NCBI RefSeq assembly: GCF_018446385.1
Contig: NC_056001.1
Coordinates: forward strand, 6,405,600-6,469,599
Direction: 5' to 3'
Source of the DNA: Zingiber officinale
Taxonomy: Eukaryota; Streptophyta; Magnoliopsida; Zingiberales; Zingiberaceae
Length of the DNA: 64,000 nucleotides
In this document: piece after piece, positions 1 through 11,785 of the stretch
How the letters are laid out: each line of letters begins with the position of its first letter
Position numbering within the stretch: position 1 is the first letter of the stretch
Program-made: the position numbers and the translations under genes
Notes under the pieces: model-generated
What the model saw: the letters and a program-made list of their open reading frames with translations, nothing else
Databases searched by the model: none
Told to the model about the DNA's origin: nothing

Positions 1-450
1 TCGAGCCAAGCGCTCAAAAATCGGGGGCCCCGAACCGGTCGGACGGAGGTAAATTATCTGAGCCAAAACGCTCGACGAAATAGACCATGAGCCGTTCGGT
101 CGGGAGTACGTTCTCCGCGCTGGGTGACAGGTGCGCTAAATATAAATGTATATACTTTTTCGTCGCCTATATGCTTGCGATGCAGGAAGCAAAAAGATAA
201 AAACACATTGAGCATTCTCCGATGAACGGTTCACCGTTCGGCCGTGAGGTTCATATCCGAGCCGGAGCTCGAACTCGAAGACCCTGTGCCGCTCGGCCAG
301 AATATAAGCAACGTTCGAACTTGAAGACCCCGAGCTGTTCGCCGCTGCATACTAGGGTGGCAAAGAAACCAAAACCTACCGATCGTGGTAATAGCGGAGG
401 TATGGCTCGAACGAAGGCCTCGAGCCGCTCGCGTGTGTAGTCTCATCGAC

Positions 451-1190
451 GCCGACGAGCACCGCTGCTTAAAATCGAGAGCCGCGCCGATCGGCTATAA
501 TATCCGCGCCGACGAGCATCGTATCGAGAGCGGGCCGGCCTATCATCCGAAGCGGAAAGCCGACGAGCACCGCCGTTAAAATCGAGCCGCGCCGATCGGC
601 TATAAATATCCGCTACCGACGAGCACCGCCGTTAAAATCGAGAGACGGGCCGGCCTATAAATAATCCGAAGGAAAGCCGACGAGCACCGCTGCAAAAATC
701 GAGCCGCGCCGATCGCTATAAATATCCGCGCCGACGAGCACCGCTGCGTTAAAATCGAGAGCCGCACCGATCGGCTATAAATATCCGCTCCGACGAGCAC
801 CGCCGTTAAAAATCGAGACGGGCCGGCGTCTATAATCCGAGCGAAAGCCGACGAGCACCGTCGTAAAATCGAGAGCCGCGCCGATCGGCTATAAATATCC
901 GCGCCCGACGAGCACCGTTAAAAATCGAGAGCCGCCGATCGGGCTATAAATATCCGCGCCGACGAGCACCGCCGTTAAAATCGAGAGCCGCGCCGATCGG
1001 CTATAAATATCCGCGCCGACGAGCACCGCCATTAAAAATCGAGAGAGGGCCTGAGCCGCTCATGAAGCGGAAAGCCGACGAGCACCGTCGTTAAAAATCG
1101 AGAGACGGGCCGGCGTCTATAAATAATCCGAGCGGAAAGCCGACGAGCACCGTCGTGAAAAGTCGAGAGTCGCGCTGATCGGCCATAAAT
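451..1190. repeat. ~57-bp tandem array, about 13 units
   Basis: The motif GCCGACGAGCACCG recurs near 451, 509, 561, 615, 676, 733, 794, 847, 904, 960, 1015, 1075 and 1138. Each is followed by an AAAATCGAGAGCC-like segment and by TATAAATATCCGC. Units differ by small indels and alternate between two variants (CCGCGCCGATCGG and ACGGGCCGGC). It lies downstream of the antisense gene, in the non-coding 3' internal region. Short frames called through it are artefacts of the repeat. Confidence 0.9.
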
Positions 1191-1783
1191 ATACCAAGTG
1201 GAAGAACGAATATCGGAGTAAGAAACTGCGGAAACTATAAATATTAAAGCATTCAGGCCCGAAGGGGGGTTGGTCCTTCTACACTCGGCGTTTGTTGACT
1301 TCACGCAAGCAGGATACGTGCAGAGTGAGTAGGTCTGCTCACTCGCACTTTATACAATGAGCCAAGCCGATCGGAGGCGTGAGGGAGAAAGCTTAAGAGC
1401 ACGACTGGCGAAAATTTTACAAGCATTAATGTTAAGCAAACAGAAGAATATAATGGACAATGAGTAGGAAGACAGGAAAAGGGACATCGTTTCATTAGCA
1501 GAAAAATTATGCCGAACGGCACGTACAAAAATTTCACATCCGCCGAGCGGAGGAAGTACAAAAAGTGCTTGAATAAACTACATCACTCCGGATCCTCAAA
1601 ATTAAAAAAGGTGTCCGGGATGTCGTCGATCATGGCCGCCAGTTCGGGAGGTGGAATGCTCAGGTCAGCAGGAAGATGCCCTCCCTTTTTGAAGTACGCC
1701 GTGGTGACCTTGACGGCCTCGAGGAAGGTTGAGGAGACGTTGCCACCAAACTTTTCACCAAATCGCTTTGAGCGGATGTATTC

Positions 1784-3576
1784 TTAGCGCGCTACAGCTA
1801 GGCGACTCGGCTCTCCCTCCTTATATTTTTTGAGCAACGCCCGGGAAGCAGTTAAGGAATCTTGGAGGGCCTTCAAGTTTGCTTCAGCCTTTGTGCGTTC
1901 AGCCGAACGGACCTCCCGTTCGGCGTTCAGCTGGGCCTCCAGATCCTTAGATCGCTGATTCAGCGCATGGACATCTACTTTCATTCTGTCCAGGTCAGCG
2001 ATCGCCTGCCTCTTCCGGCTACCGGCGCGCTTCACATCTTTGTCACGCTTCTTCACCAAGTCCGCTAGCCGAGCTACTTCAGCAGCCAGGTCGGCAGCCT
2101 TCTTCTGTTCGGCCTCAAAAGCTTGTTTCTCCCGCTCGGCCGTGGGACCTTCCGACACTTGGAGTTTTTCCAGAAGGCCCTCCAACTCGGCTAGCCGACG
2201 GCTAGTGGCAATTTGCTCAGCCCAGCGCTGTAAGGGAAATAATAATGTCAGGGATCAAACAATAGCATGACACGGGAATGAAGACGGGTTTACCTGGGTA
2301 GCCTGTTGCATATTGTTATCGCCGAGCTGCTTGGGCGTCATAAGGGCCGCCTGAATCTGGGCGTCCTCGAAGAGTTTGGCGGCGGACCAGTCGTGGTTAT
2401 CTCGTGAACGGACTCGATGGCGATCGTGGCAGACAAGAATATTCCTCCGATGGGAATGAGGGTAGTCTGATGGTAGGGTGGCGGACGGGCGCTTGATCGC
2501 GGCCACGATGCGAGGACTCCCTATGGTGGAAGTTTCGCCAACCGACGTAAGCGGTGGCGAGGTCGGGAAGGAGAGCCGAAGGTGCGGTGGCGAAGCCATA
2601 GGGGTCCCGATCCGGATGGCGGCGTCATGGTTACGCCGATCGTCGCTGTGGTTCCCCTCTTGGGCTAGCGAAGGCGGGGTCTCTTCGACGTTCCGGGACC
2701 TCCAAAGGTGGATCTCCAACACGCGGGCGGGAGCCGAGGAAGCAGATCGATTCGCCTCAGCCGCCCAGGCGGATGAGGCGGCCTGTTGAGCGGTGTGCCT
2801 CCTCTCCCACTGCTGGGCGGGCTAGGATTAAACCCGCTCGCGAGCTCCTTTTGGTGGCCGCTTAATTTCTCTGGACTTGATTTCAAGTGAGCGGTAGCCT
2901 TGGAGCGCCACATGACATCACTGCAGTGAAAGAAATTAAAATCAGTTAGACAAAAAGACTAAGAGAGTAAAGAGTCCTTACTCATGCGGAAGGGAGATTC
3001 GCCCAAGCGGAGATAACCGAAAATATATAGCACCCTTCAGAGCAACGGTCGATCTTGTATCGTGGGACAACCAGTTCGCGCATGAAGATAGTTGGATTAC
3101 GAACTTAGCTCCCCTACAGCGATCGCCATTGGGTGCGGAAGGTGGCCGATCGGGAAGTCGGATGAAGAAAAACTCCTTCCGGTGTTTGTTGGAGGTCGGC
3201 ATGTTATCAAAAATTTAAAGCCTATTCTACTTTGGAAGATAAAGGTGCAGCTCGGATTGTTTGGGGTAGAAGAAGAAATGGAATATCTTAGGGTCAAGAG
3301 GAATATTGTGCAACTTAAAGAGGACGACCATCCCAGAACCTAAAGGAATTCGGCACAAGCTGGCCGAGCGGGATGCGGAAGTAATTACAAACCTCCGGAA
3401 TAAATGGATGGGTAGGAAATCTAAGGCCGCCTGAATTGGTCTAAAAAGAAACAAATGAGCCGATCCGGGTCATGTGGACGGTCGGTCGGGCCGGCTATAA
3501 TTATTTCGTGGTCATCAGGAAGCCCGTATGTCCGAACAAGGCGCTGGGCATGCTCCTCATCGAATCGGCTCTCCAT
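1784..3576 (-). pseudogene. Antisense gene of the Tat element: PF04195-like N-terminus plus coiled coil, with two introns
   Basis: On the minus strand an ATG at 3576 opens a product starting MESRFDEEHAQRLV, with GLPDDHEIIIAGP and DRLICFFLDQF soon after. This is the style of the 'putative gypsy type transposon' family (PF04195, Transposase_28). Further pieces in shifted frames (3454-3227, 3202-2978) include FLPIHLFRRFV and KEFFFIRLPDRPP. Two short introns fit: 2981-2921 (GTAAGG...CTGCAG) and 2293-2228 (GTAAAC...TTACAG); the second keeps phase 0. The last exon (2227-1784) encodes a highly charged coiled coil rich in E, K, R and A that ends at a stop. Frameshifts near 3430, 3230 and 2830 show it is decayed. 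Function in the family is unknown. The alternative, a captured host gene, is less likely given its position before the LTR. Confidence 0.72.
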
Positions 3577-4150
3577 GGTCGGTACCAGGGGCAACAATGG
3601 GTTCGGAGGAACTCGCCATCTCAGAAAAAAATCAAAGGAAGGAAGCGAAAGAGGCGAAATGAGCAGGGAAGACCTATTAAGTGGAGGCAGAGGACTCACT
3701 GGAAGGAAAGCGGTGGAAAGAATCACCGATGAGGTGATCGCCGCCAAAACCGGACACTAGATCGCGGAGGCGCAGCGACGTAAGGCGAAGGCAACGGCGG
3801 CGGATATGCGCCAAAAAGAGCGGAGGCTTTATACGGCCGAGGCGTCCGCCGTCCGATCCAGTCACGAGAAACAAGGACGCCATCGGGTCTTTCAACGGGG
3901 CGTCCCATCGTAAGTGGCGCCGCCGCCACACAAGGGTCGACACGTGGCGCCATGTCACCAAGCGCGCATACTTCGACTTAATGGAGAGGATTTGCATAAT
4001 TTCGAGGAGATCTAGACAAGCAAATACCAACATTAAGCGACAAGACAACCAAAATAAAGAGCCGAGCGGCTGAATTTGGCAGAAGGGCCGGACGGCCACA
4101 GTGATATTATAACAGTCAGTCGGACTCACCGCCTCCTTCGACTAGACTTG

Positions 4151-4163
4151 AAGGGAAGGCAAG
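4151..4163 (+). promoter_or_regulatory. Polypurine tract of the Tat element
   Basis: AAGGGAAGGCAAG lies immediately before the LTR's TG. This is where the plus-strand primer of reverse transcription is expected. It fixes the orientation of the LTR as a 3' copy. Confidence 0.65.
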
Positions 4164-4883
4164 TGATCCGGCAGTAAGAATGGGGAACCCACTTCCTGAA
4201 GGGGATCAACCTGAGGACCGATGAAAGGCTGTGCGGAGGATGGCCGAACCGAGTGGATGGGTAGGTCCGAACGGAGCTAGAGATAAGCCCATCCATGGGC
4301 TCATGTTTCCGACGCCAGGGCAGGAAGACCGAAGGGCCGAGCGGGAGTCCGCTCGGCCGGGGCCAAGGGCCGAGGGGGTTGTCCGTTCGGCCAAATAGGG
4401 GCGAGGGTATAAAGGGTGCCGAGCGGCCTATGCGCTCGGCTCAGGATATGAGATATAAGCAGAAGCATGTCTGAGGATTAGGCCGTACACAAGATCGCAC
4501 GATCTTGCCGTCACCTCACGGAGAGGCTGATACAGTAACAGTATGGTCTCATGGGCGTCTCCCTGACAGATCCATATTCAGACATGGCCCTTCTGACAGA
4601 CCCACACCTGGGCATGGTCAAAGGCAGGTGGTTGCTTTGATTGGCACGCCCAGGCTTCTCTGAGAGATCTATATAAGGCTTCCATTTCTCCACTGGAGGT
4701 ATGAAAAAATCTTCATCTTGAAGCCACCTTTTTGTTATTCCTCGCCTGACTTGAGCGTCGGAGGGCCGTCGTCGGGACACCCCTCCCGGCTCGGTTTTGT
4801 TGCAGGTTCACCGGAGCATTCGAGGATCTAGCAGGAAGCGCCACGTGCCCAGCGTCCACTGATAACCGATTCGGACAGGATCA
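4164..4883 (+). mobile_element. Tat element 3' LTR (720 bp)
   Basis: The termini are TGATCC and GGATCA, a 6-bp inverted pair. The interior has a TATA box (TATATAAG near 4670). Downstream is a GACTTGAGCGTCGGAGGGCC segment with CCGGCTCGGTTTTGTTGCAG, a layout typical of the R/U5 part of Tat-type LTRs. GC-rich words built on CCGAGCGG and CGCTCGGC fill the U3 part (4320-4445). Confidence 0.8.
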
Positions 4884-4952
4884 ATTGCAATTGACAATAA
4901 TGATAAGCATGATAATTATATAAATCGATACACATGCTTAGGTGCCAAACAT

Positions 4953-5498
4953 GTGAGCCTAGATAAGGATAACACTAGGAAAGCCAACCCTAGGATCAAC
5001 TCATCTAAGGTTAAGGATAACCTAGGTAGAAATCCCAAAACAACTAGACATATGCCTAGGAATGCCTCAAAGACAAATGACAAGTTAAAACTTGAGGTAT
5101 TAGAAAAGGAGAATCAAGTCTTGAGGTCAAGACTTGACACTTTAGAAAAGACCCTTAAAAATTTAGAGAAGTCAACTCTAGGGTCTAAGGGTCAAAAACC
5201 CAAGTCCAAGGACAAGAAAGGTTTGGGTCACAAACCTAAGTCCCAAATGGTCAAGCCCACTTATCACAATGTTCCATTCGATTATGGAACAAAATCTAGG
5301 GCTAGGAAGACCATCACCAAGGTCACAAGGGGAGTCACCCCTAGAGTTGATCTTGATGAGTCCCAAATGACCAAGCCTTTAAAGCCTAGGAGGGTCATTA
5401 GGAGGGTTGCTAGGGAAGTCATCCCTAGTGAATATTTAGTGAACCCAATGAGCTCAAATAGGTATTGGGTTCCTAGGAGCGTGATTCCATCACGCTAG
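4953..5498 (+). pseudogene. Gag C-terminal / linker fragment of the Sirevirus-like element
   Basis: About 181 codons are open to a stop at 5498. The frame also stays open a little upstream without a Met, so the true start lies left of the Tat insertion. The product is very basic, with a coiled coil near residues 45-75 (LEVLEKENQVLRSRLDTLEK). A Lys-rich stretch follows and the end is NRYWVPRSV. In related elements a WVP(K/R) motif sits just before the integrase-containing part, but here the frame stops and pol is absent. It resembles the coiled-coil frame at 53383-53718. Confidence 0.6.
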
Positions 5499-6811
5499 AT
5501 TAGTTAGGGTGTGCCAACCTTACTTGAATAGGTAGTTAACCTAATCATGGCAAAAGGTGACACTTTAGGATTTTTTAAGGTATAATCAAGCCTTGAAAAT
5601 GAAATTAAGAATTATTCCTAAGGTGATTAGGATGTGCCAATCAAATTTGAGGAATTTTCTAGAGTCAATCTAGTTGGCACATAGTGATCTAAAAGTCTTG
5701 AGGATATGATTTTAGGTCTATTACACTTAGGAATATAGAATTTATGGCAAAATGATCAAAATTATCAAAAATGACAACTAAGGCTAGAATTAGGTATTTT
5801 CTATACCTTGACATGTTATTTGCCATATATTGTTTGCCATATGTCATGTCATGACATCATATTTAATCTATGATCATTTGAAATGTCATGATAATGCTTA
5901 GGTTATTTATATGTCATGCTTTATTTAAGTTTCATACTTTATGCCATGACATCATGACATTGGCACATGTTATTATGTATGATATCATTTTATGTCATGT
6001 CATCATTTCTTGCGTTTATAATCAATGAAATTGATTTAAGGTTAAAAACACAATTTGATATGGAGATCAAATTGATGTTTAGAAAATGCATGAGACCTTA
6101 GCCTAAGATAACCTAAACTCATATCTCACATCAAAATTGACTTGGATGTGTTTGATACACCTTAGATGTGTGTGAGATATTAGGATGATGAGTTAGGATC
6201 AAGGTGCATAGTTCTTGTACCTAGATGAGCCTAATTCAAAATTGGGGATCATAGGGAAAGCTTATGTACAAGTCATGTACATTTAGCCCAAAGATTGTGG
6301 TCCTAAATTAAGGGGTTTAAAATCATTTCAAAATTGATTTGAAAAACCTTGATGAAGCTTTTCTAGTAATAGCATTCATCATTGAGCAAGTTGATATAAA
6401 GTTGAGTTAAACTTGAACTATTTCAAAGTTTTTTGAACTTTGTATCAAGTTTTGAAAATGGAAGTTATTTTCATAGAAAATTATTTTTTCATGATAGTAT
6501 GTGGTATGAGGAATGTATCCTCAAAATTTCACAATTTTTAGAATTTTCTGGAAATTTGTAGGGGTTTCTGAATTTCGGAAGGAAATTCAGAAACTGATAT
6601 CAGAGGTTGTGGACCGATCAGAAGGGAGTCTGATCGGTCCAGGCAGTTGTGGATCGGTCACTGTGACCGATCCAGGGAATACCTAATCGGTCTGGTGACC
6701 GATCAGGGCGTTCCAGTTTCGACTGTGCTGTCTGAAATTTCTGAAATTTCAGCAATGAAGTTGGTGTTTTGGATTTCTAAAGGGTTGAAACTCTCCAAGA
6801 CATTGTTGGTG
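5499..6811 (+). other. Non-coding internal DNA of the Sirevirus-like element
   Basis: AT-rich sequence with no frame of interest, where pol would be expected. Scattered ATGTCATG words occur at 5810-6005. A small cluster of GATCGGTC / GACCGATC inverted words occurs at 6610-6715, matching the cluster in this element's LTR. Confidence 0.6.
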
Positions 6812-7353
6812 CAATGGTCAAGGGGGAGTTGACCTTTAGGAGGAGCTTTACCTATTAGTCAAGGGGGAGTTGACTTTTAGGGGGAGTTTTTACTCCTAAA
6901 GACTTGAATGATATGGGTTTATCACTAAGTTAATTGTTGGACCTTAGTATCAAGGGGGAAATTAAGGGTTTCAATGAAAGGTATGAGACTTTCATTAGGA
7001 AGAAACTCTTGACCTTAATTTACTCCTTTTGATGTGTATCAAAAAGGGGGAGAGAATGTCTAGAGAATGTTCAAAGAAGAACATTGGAGTTAGTGGGAGA
7101 GTTTGTTGATCACAACAAATGAAGTTGTGAACAACGATAACTTACTCTTCAAGGGGAGAGTTTGTTGATGTGTGCCAATAGGGGGAGAATGAAGGGTTTA
7201 AGTTAGACCTTTATTATCTAAGAAGGAGGTTGCCTTCTTAGAAGGAGAATGTAAGGTTGTAACTTATGTTTCATTACCTAGTGGCATGAAGAAAGTTGAG
7301 GCTATTGGATTAGCCTAACTTAAAGGTATTGTCAAACATCAAAAAGGGGGAGA
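6812..7353 (+). promoter_or_regulatory. Multiple polypurine tracts upstream of the 3' LTR
   Basis: Purine runs recur: AAGGGGGAG near 6820 and 6861, AAGGGGGAAA near 6952, AAAAAGGGGGAGAG near 7043, AAGGGGAGAG near 7151, TAGGGGGAGAATGAAG near 7178 and AAAAAGGGGGAGAT at 7341-7353. The last adjoins the LTR. Clusters of such tracts are described for Sireviruses, and only the last is expected to prime. Confidence 0.7.
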
Positions 7354-7559
7354 TTGTTGGTGCAATTTCCAGTAGGTCAAGGTTGACCTAGTTGACTAAG
7401 CGTAAACCTTGGTCATGGTTTCGATGTTTGACAATACAGAAAGACATGTAGACATGGACAATGTAGGTGCAGTTGTCCATGCGGAGAGATACTGATCAGG
7501 GTCTGATCAGGTTGGATGAAGAAGAGTCAAGTAGGTCAAGGTTGACCGGATACTTGACT

Positions 7560-8075
7560 GGGAAGTCCTAACTGGGATGTTAGGCAGTTCGGAAAGACCT
7601 GGTGAGTGAAGTCAGGTGAAAATCCTAGTGAGTGAAGTTAGGTGAAAGTGAAAGTCCTGGTGAGTGAAACCAGACAATTGGAGAAAGTCATGGTGAGTGA
7701 AGCTAGGCAGTTGGGAAAGACCTGGTGAGTGAAGCCAGGCAGGGGAAAGACCTAGTGAGTGAAGCTAGGCAGTTTGGAAGTCCTGGTGAGTGAAGTCAGG
7801 CAAGAGAAATCCAGATGGGTCAAGGTTGACCAGACATCTGGTGAAAAGTCCAAGCAGGGAGCTTGGCACGGAAAAAGTCCAAGTATGGAGACTTGGCACG
7901 GAGAAGACCAAGTTGGAGACTTGGCACGGAAAGTCAGAGAGGGCTCGGTAGCTCGTTCTCCGGACTGTGGTCAGAGAGGGCTCGGTAGCTCGTTCTCTGG
8001 ACCGGACGAAGTCAGAGAGGGCTCGGTAGCTCGTTCTCCAGACTAGGTCAAGAGAGGGCTCGGTAGCTCGTTCTC
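7560..8075. repeat. Two short tandem arrays inside the LTR
   Basis: 7600-7800 holds diverged ~30-bp units with the core CCTGGTGAGTGAAG(C/T)CAGGC. 7930-8075 holds four ~38-bp units with the core AGAGAGGGCTCGGTAGCTCG followed by TTCTC. Both arrays are non-coding. Confidence 0.8.
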
Positions 8076-8114
8076 AGAACCATTTAGGGTTTAGGGCTGG
8101 AACTCTAAACCTGG

Positions 8115-8460
8115 ATCGGTCTGGTGACCGATCCAGCGATACGCCTGAGTATCTGATCGGTCTAGTGACCGATCAGATAACAAACAGAAGGGTTCTGTAA
8201 GTCATCTGATCGGTCTGGAGATCGATCAGCAAGGAGTCTGATCGGTCTCCACGATCGATCAGAGACGCAGCCACCTCTCTTGCAGAGAGGTGGGATCGGT
8301 CCGGGGACCGATCAGACTGGGGCCTGATCGGTCCCCAGGACCGATCAGACTGGGGCCTGATCGGTCCCCAGGACCGATCAGACTGGGGCCTGATCGGTCC
8401 CCAGGACCGATCAGAGGTACCCTGGACCGATTAGGCTTCAGCCTGATCGGTCCAGAACTA
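8115..8460. repeat. Cluster of GATCGGTC/GACCGATC palindromic units
   Basis: At least eight inverted word pairs occur. They end in about 3.5 copies of a 33-bp unit with the core GATCGGTCCCCAGGACCGATC, which can fold on itself. The cluster stops about 75 bp upstream of the LTR TATA box. Confidence 0.85.
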
Positions 8461-8530
8461 TCCGTTGGCTCACAACGGCTAGTCTTCTGTCTTCTGTTCT
8501 TCGCAGGTGCAGTGCAGGTTGAGTGCAGGT

Positions 8531-8538
8531 TATAAAAG
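8531..8538 (+). promoter_or_regulatory. LTR TATA box
   Basis: TATAAAAG, followed by a CT-rich leader (TTCTTCTTCTTCCTCT near 8562). It is the likely start region for transcription of the element. Confidence 0.6.
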
Positions 8539-9941
8539 GAGTTCAAGGGCTTGTCTCTAGTTTCTTCTTCTTCTTCCTCTCTGTTTCTTCTTGCTTCTGC
8601 AAGTTCTTCCTGGTTCCTTCTGCGAGCTTTGCTGAGCTCTCACTACCGAAGCTTCGGGTGAGCTTCCTGCTGGTTTTCTAGCTGAGCTTGGATCCGAGAA
8701 GTTGCTGTTTCATCAGGATTCCAGTCGACAACGAGAAGGCAAGCAAAGGGTTTTACATTTCGATTGTTCTTGTTTTCTTTCTCTACTGTTGTACTCCTTA
8801 TTGCTGTTGCAAAGTTATTGTAGCGAGGTTTCTCCACCCAGAAGGAGTTCATATTAGCCGGTTTTCCGAGGTCTCATCCACCGACAGATCGATAGGCTTC
8901 GTCCACCTTACGGACACGCCGAGGAGTAGGAGTTTATCTCCGAACCTCGTTACATCGCTGCGTGTTGAGGTTTGATCTTCTTGTCTTTGTTTCTTTGTTT
9001 TATTTTCCGCTGCGCTAACGTCAACTTGTAGAAAGAAACGAAGATTTGGGGTCGGCTATTCACACCCCCCCTCTCTAGCCGCGTCCGTCGATCCTAACAC
9101 ATCTTAGTTGCATTTTCTTCATACCTTATGTTTATTTTTCCCTGTTGGTGATTTTGGACGTGCACTTTTGATACACTTGACTACTAGTCTGAGTCGCTAT
9201 TGCTTTTATGTGTTTTTGATGAATGTCAAAGGTGGAGGGAATGGTTAAATAGATAGAAACATCAACAACATAAAAATATTTTTACTTGCATATCTTATTG
9301 TCTGATTTTCTAACTTTAAGCCAGCTTGAAATTGTATCAAAAGGGGAGATTATTGGTGCAATTAGCACCAAGGGTCAAACTTAGGTTTTAATGAATAACA
9401 AATAGATTAAAGTTAATTGTTCTATTTGTCTAAGTTGTCTACCAAGTGTGCACGATATAAACTTGATGGGTCTAGGGACCGAAACACCAAGCTGAAGTCT
9501 ATCTAGGTTGATAGCTGACATGAAATCCAGATTGGTTACGATCTAACAAAAAAGAAGTCCAGTTGGGTTGACAACTAGCTGAAGCCCAGATTGGCTGAGA
9601 TCTGACAGGAAGTCCTGGTGGGTCAAGAAACTTGACATCAAGAAAGTCTGCGATTGATAAGCGGAGGTAAGTAACTGGTGAAGAGATCCAACGAGGACAC
9701 ATTGCTAGTTGAGGAAATAGTCAGGTGTCAGTTTGACCTAGAGTTTTAGAAAAACTCAAAGTCAGAACCGGACAGTCCGGACATTGTCAAATATTACTTT
9801 TCCTTACATATTATTATCTGTTGTGCTAACTTTGTGATGTAGGAAAATAAGTTGTTAAAAAAAGAGGCTCTCGGCATCCGGACTATATCCGGAGGCCCGA
9901 AGGTCCAAACGGCCGAAGGTCCGAGCATCCGAAGTTGGTCC

Positions 9942-10969
9942 TGTTGGATCATGATCGCTCGATAGAGAGGGGGTGAATATCGATTTAAAATTTATCGAAA
10001 AAGAGTTAAGCACAACGGAAAAAGAAATGAGCCAAAGACGACACAGAAATTTACTTGGTTCGGAGCCTTTGGCGACTCCTACTCCAAGGCCCGCACACAA
10101 GGTGCTTTCGGTGGGCAATTACTAATAATTCGAATAGTAATTACATAATTGAGGTACAGGAATTAATTAGTAAAATAAAATTTGACAATTAGAAAAAGGA
10201 AAAATCAAACTAGAACTTTGTCAGAGAGCTTTCGCAGCGTCTCAGGAGCACCAGAGATCGAATTGAGAGTTGTTGTTCTGACTCCAGCCTTGACCCTCCT
10301 TATATATGAGGTTCAGGGCGCCTGGAACCTTCAGGGCACCTTGGTTGTGACGTAGCCGAGCCAACCAGTGAACTCGATGTGGCACAGCGACATTGGGGAT
10401 AACTTTTTACCTCCGGGCGCCCGGGTACCTCCCGGGCGCCTAGACCCTGTTTTCCAACAGTTCCCTACCTACAAGAAAACATTAGTTCGAGACACTTATG
10501 TCTCCTACAAAACAGATTATTAGCATAGTTCGTAGTTTAACAGAAAGAGTATTAATTAGATTCCGTCTCTCCGAGACCGGAATCTAGTCAAGATCTCGAC
10601 TTAGAGTTCCGAAATGGTTCTAAGTCGGATCGGCGCCTAAGTTCCCTTCCAGTGAATGCGTCTTCACAGTCACTCCCCTCCAATGACTTACCATTACTTA
10701 CCTGCCAGCTATCGGGTCAGCCCGTCAACCTAGCTGACTTCGTGCCAAACGTCCGGTCAGCCCGTCGGCCCATTTGGACTTCGTGCCAGCTATCCGGTCG
10801 GCCTGTCGACCTAGTTGGGCTTTGTGCCAGACATCAGGTCAGCCTATCGACCTATCTGGGCTTCTCCTGCACACTCGGTCAAAGTGTTAGATCAACAACA
10901 AGACTAATTTAACCTATTTTGTTATTCATCAAAATCTAGGTTAGACCGTTAGTGCTAACCGCACTAACA
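9942..10969 (-). mobile_element. Solo LTR, minus strand (1,028 bp), TSD GGTCC
   Basis: On the plus strand it reads from TGTTGGATCATG to GCACTAACA; its own orientation is the reverse. Flanks are GGTCC at 9937-9941 and 10970-10974, a perfect 5-bp duplication. A TATA-like TATATAAGG lies on its minus strand near 10297-10305. A GGGCGCCCGGG cluster is at 10410-10440. Confidence 0.92.
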
Positions 10970-11284
10970 GGTCCATGCACCCAAAATAGGGCCAAATAGG
11001 GTGACCAGTGGAGCTGAGGTGGTGCTTGGATCGGTCTAGGTGCTTGGAGAAGGATAAATTTTTAGAGATGAAGTTTCATCGAGGAGTTGTCACGTCAACA
11101 ACCTAGGTGCCCGGAGGTGGTCCAAACACCTGGAGGAGGATAAGTTGTTGGTGCAATGAGCACCAAATGATCGAACCTGAGTTTTGATTATGACAAAGAG
11201 TTCAAAGTTAAGCTGTGGTGTTACCTAACAATGTTCATGGAGCTTGCAGGAAAGTCCTAAGTGATACTTAGGCAAAAGTCCTAG

Positions 11285-11785
11285 CTGCGGTTAGGCAAGG
11301 TGAAAACCCTAGGGGGTGGTAACCCTAGGTCTTAGGGGGTGGTAACCCTAGGTGAAGGAAAATCCTAAGGGGCGGCAACTTTAGGTCCTAGGGGGTGGTA
11401 GCCCTAGGTGAAGGAAAACCCTAAGGGGCGGAAACCTTAGGTCCTAGGGGGTGGTAACCCTAGGTGGAGGAAAATCCTAAGGGGGGTAACCTTAGGTCCT
11501 AGGGGGTGGTAACCCTGTTGGTGCAGGAAGCATCCGACGATCGAACCTAAGTTTTGATAATGGCAAAAGGATTCAAAGTTAAGATTCTCTGTTATCTAAC
11601 ATGTTGAATGAGTATTTCAGGAAAGTCCTAACTGAGGTTAGGCAGGTGAAAACCCTAGGGGGTGGTAACCCTAGGTCCTAGGGGGTGGTAACCCTAGGTG
11701 GAGAAAAGTCCTAGCTGCGGTTAGGCAAAGAGAAAACCCTAGGGGGTGGTAACCCTAGGTCATAGGGGGTGGTAACCCTATGCAG
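11285..11785. repeat. CCTAGGGGGTGGTAACCC short tandem repeats
   Basis: About 25-55 bp units built on GTCCTAGGGGGTGGTAACCC occur in all family C LTRs here (11285-11515, 11645-11785, 12800-12865, and inverted at 15910-16110). They are non-coding, and their presence in host and insert made self-insertion possible. Confidence 0.85.

Larger units (their letters stand above)
1..4883 (+). mobile_element. Tat-lineage Ty3/gypsy retrotransposon, 3' part (left end outside window)
   Basis: The stretch ends in a 720-bp LTR with matching termini (TGATCC at 4164, GGATCA at 4883) that directly follows a purine-rich tract. This marks it as a 3' LTR in plus orientation. Upstream lie a tandem array (451-1190) and a long antisense gene remnant (1784-3576). 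An antisense gene between pol and the 3' LTR is a known trait of part of the Tat lineage. No gag, protease, RT, RNase H or integrase is visible here; they would lie left of base 1. The element sits inside a Sirevirus-like element, whose sequence resumes at 4884. The expected 5-bp duplication (attgc at 4884-4888) cannot be tested because the left end is missing. Confidence 0.75.
4884..9099 (+). mobile_element. Sirevirus-like Copia element, 3' part
   Basis: This holds an internal remnant (4884-7354) and a 1.75-kb 3' LTR (7355-9099). Long LTRs beginning TGTTGGTGCA, several purine tracts before the 3' LTR and a coiled-coil linker after gag are features of Sireviruses. No protease, integrase, RT or RNase H is seen between 5499 and 7354, so this copy (or its source) lacks pol. 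The left part lies beyond the Tat insertion. The right flank after the LTR is catct (9100-9104). Confidence 0.7.
7355..9099 (+). mobile_element. Sirevirus-like 3' LTR, family A (1,745 bp)
   Basis: It runs from TGTTGGTGCA to GATCCTAACA. It contains GTGAGTGAAG repeats, a 4-copy GAGAGGGCTCGGTAGCTCG repeat, a palindrome cluster (8115-8460) and a TATA box (8531). The 3' end carries the CACCCCCCCTCTCTAGC segment common to all these LTRs. Related copies are the solo LTR at 47152-48730 and the LTR starting at 14260. Confidence 0.85.

Noticed and set aside
222..1304. Several 60-90 codon frames on both strands
   Set aside because: They read through the 57-bp tandem array or its flanks and have no domain; periodic units create open frames by chance.
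8259..8546. Overlapping frames of 95 and 81 codons on opposite strands with RSGPSLIGPGD-type repeats
   Set aside because: They are translations of the palindromic 33-bp units in a non-coding LTR.
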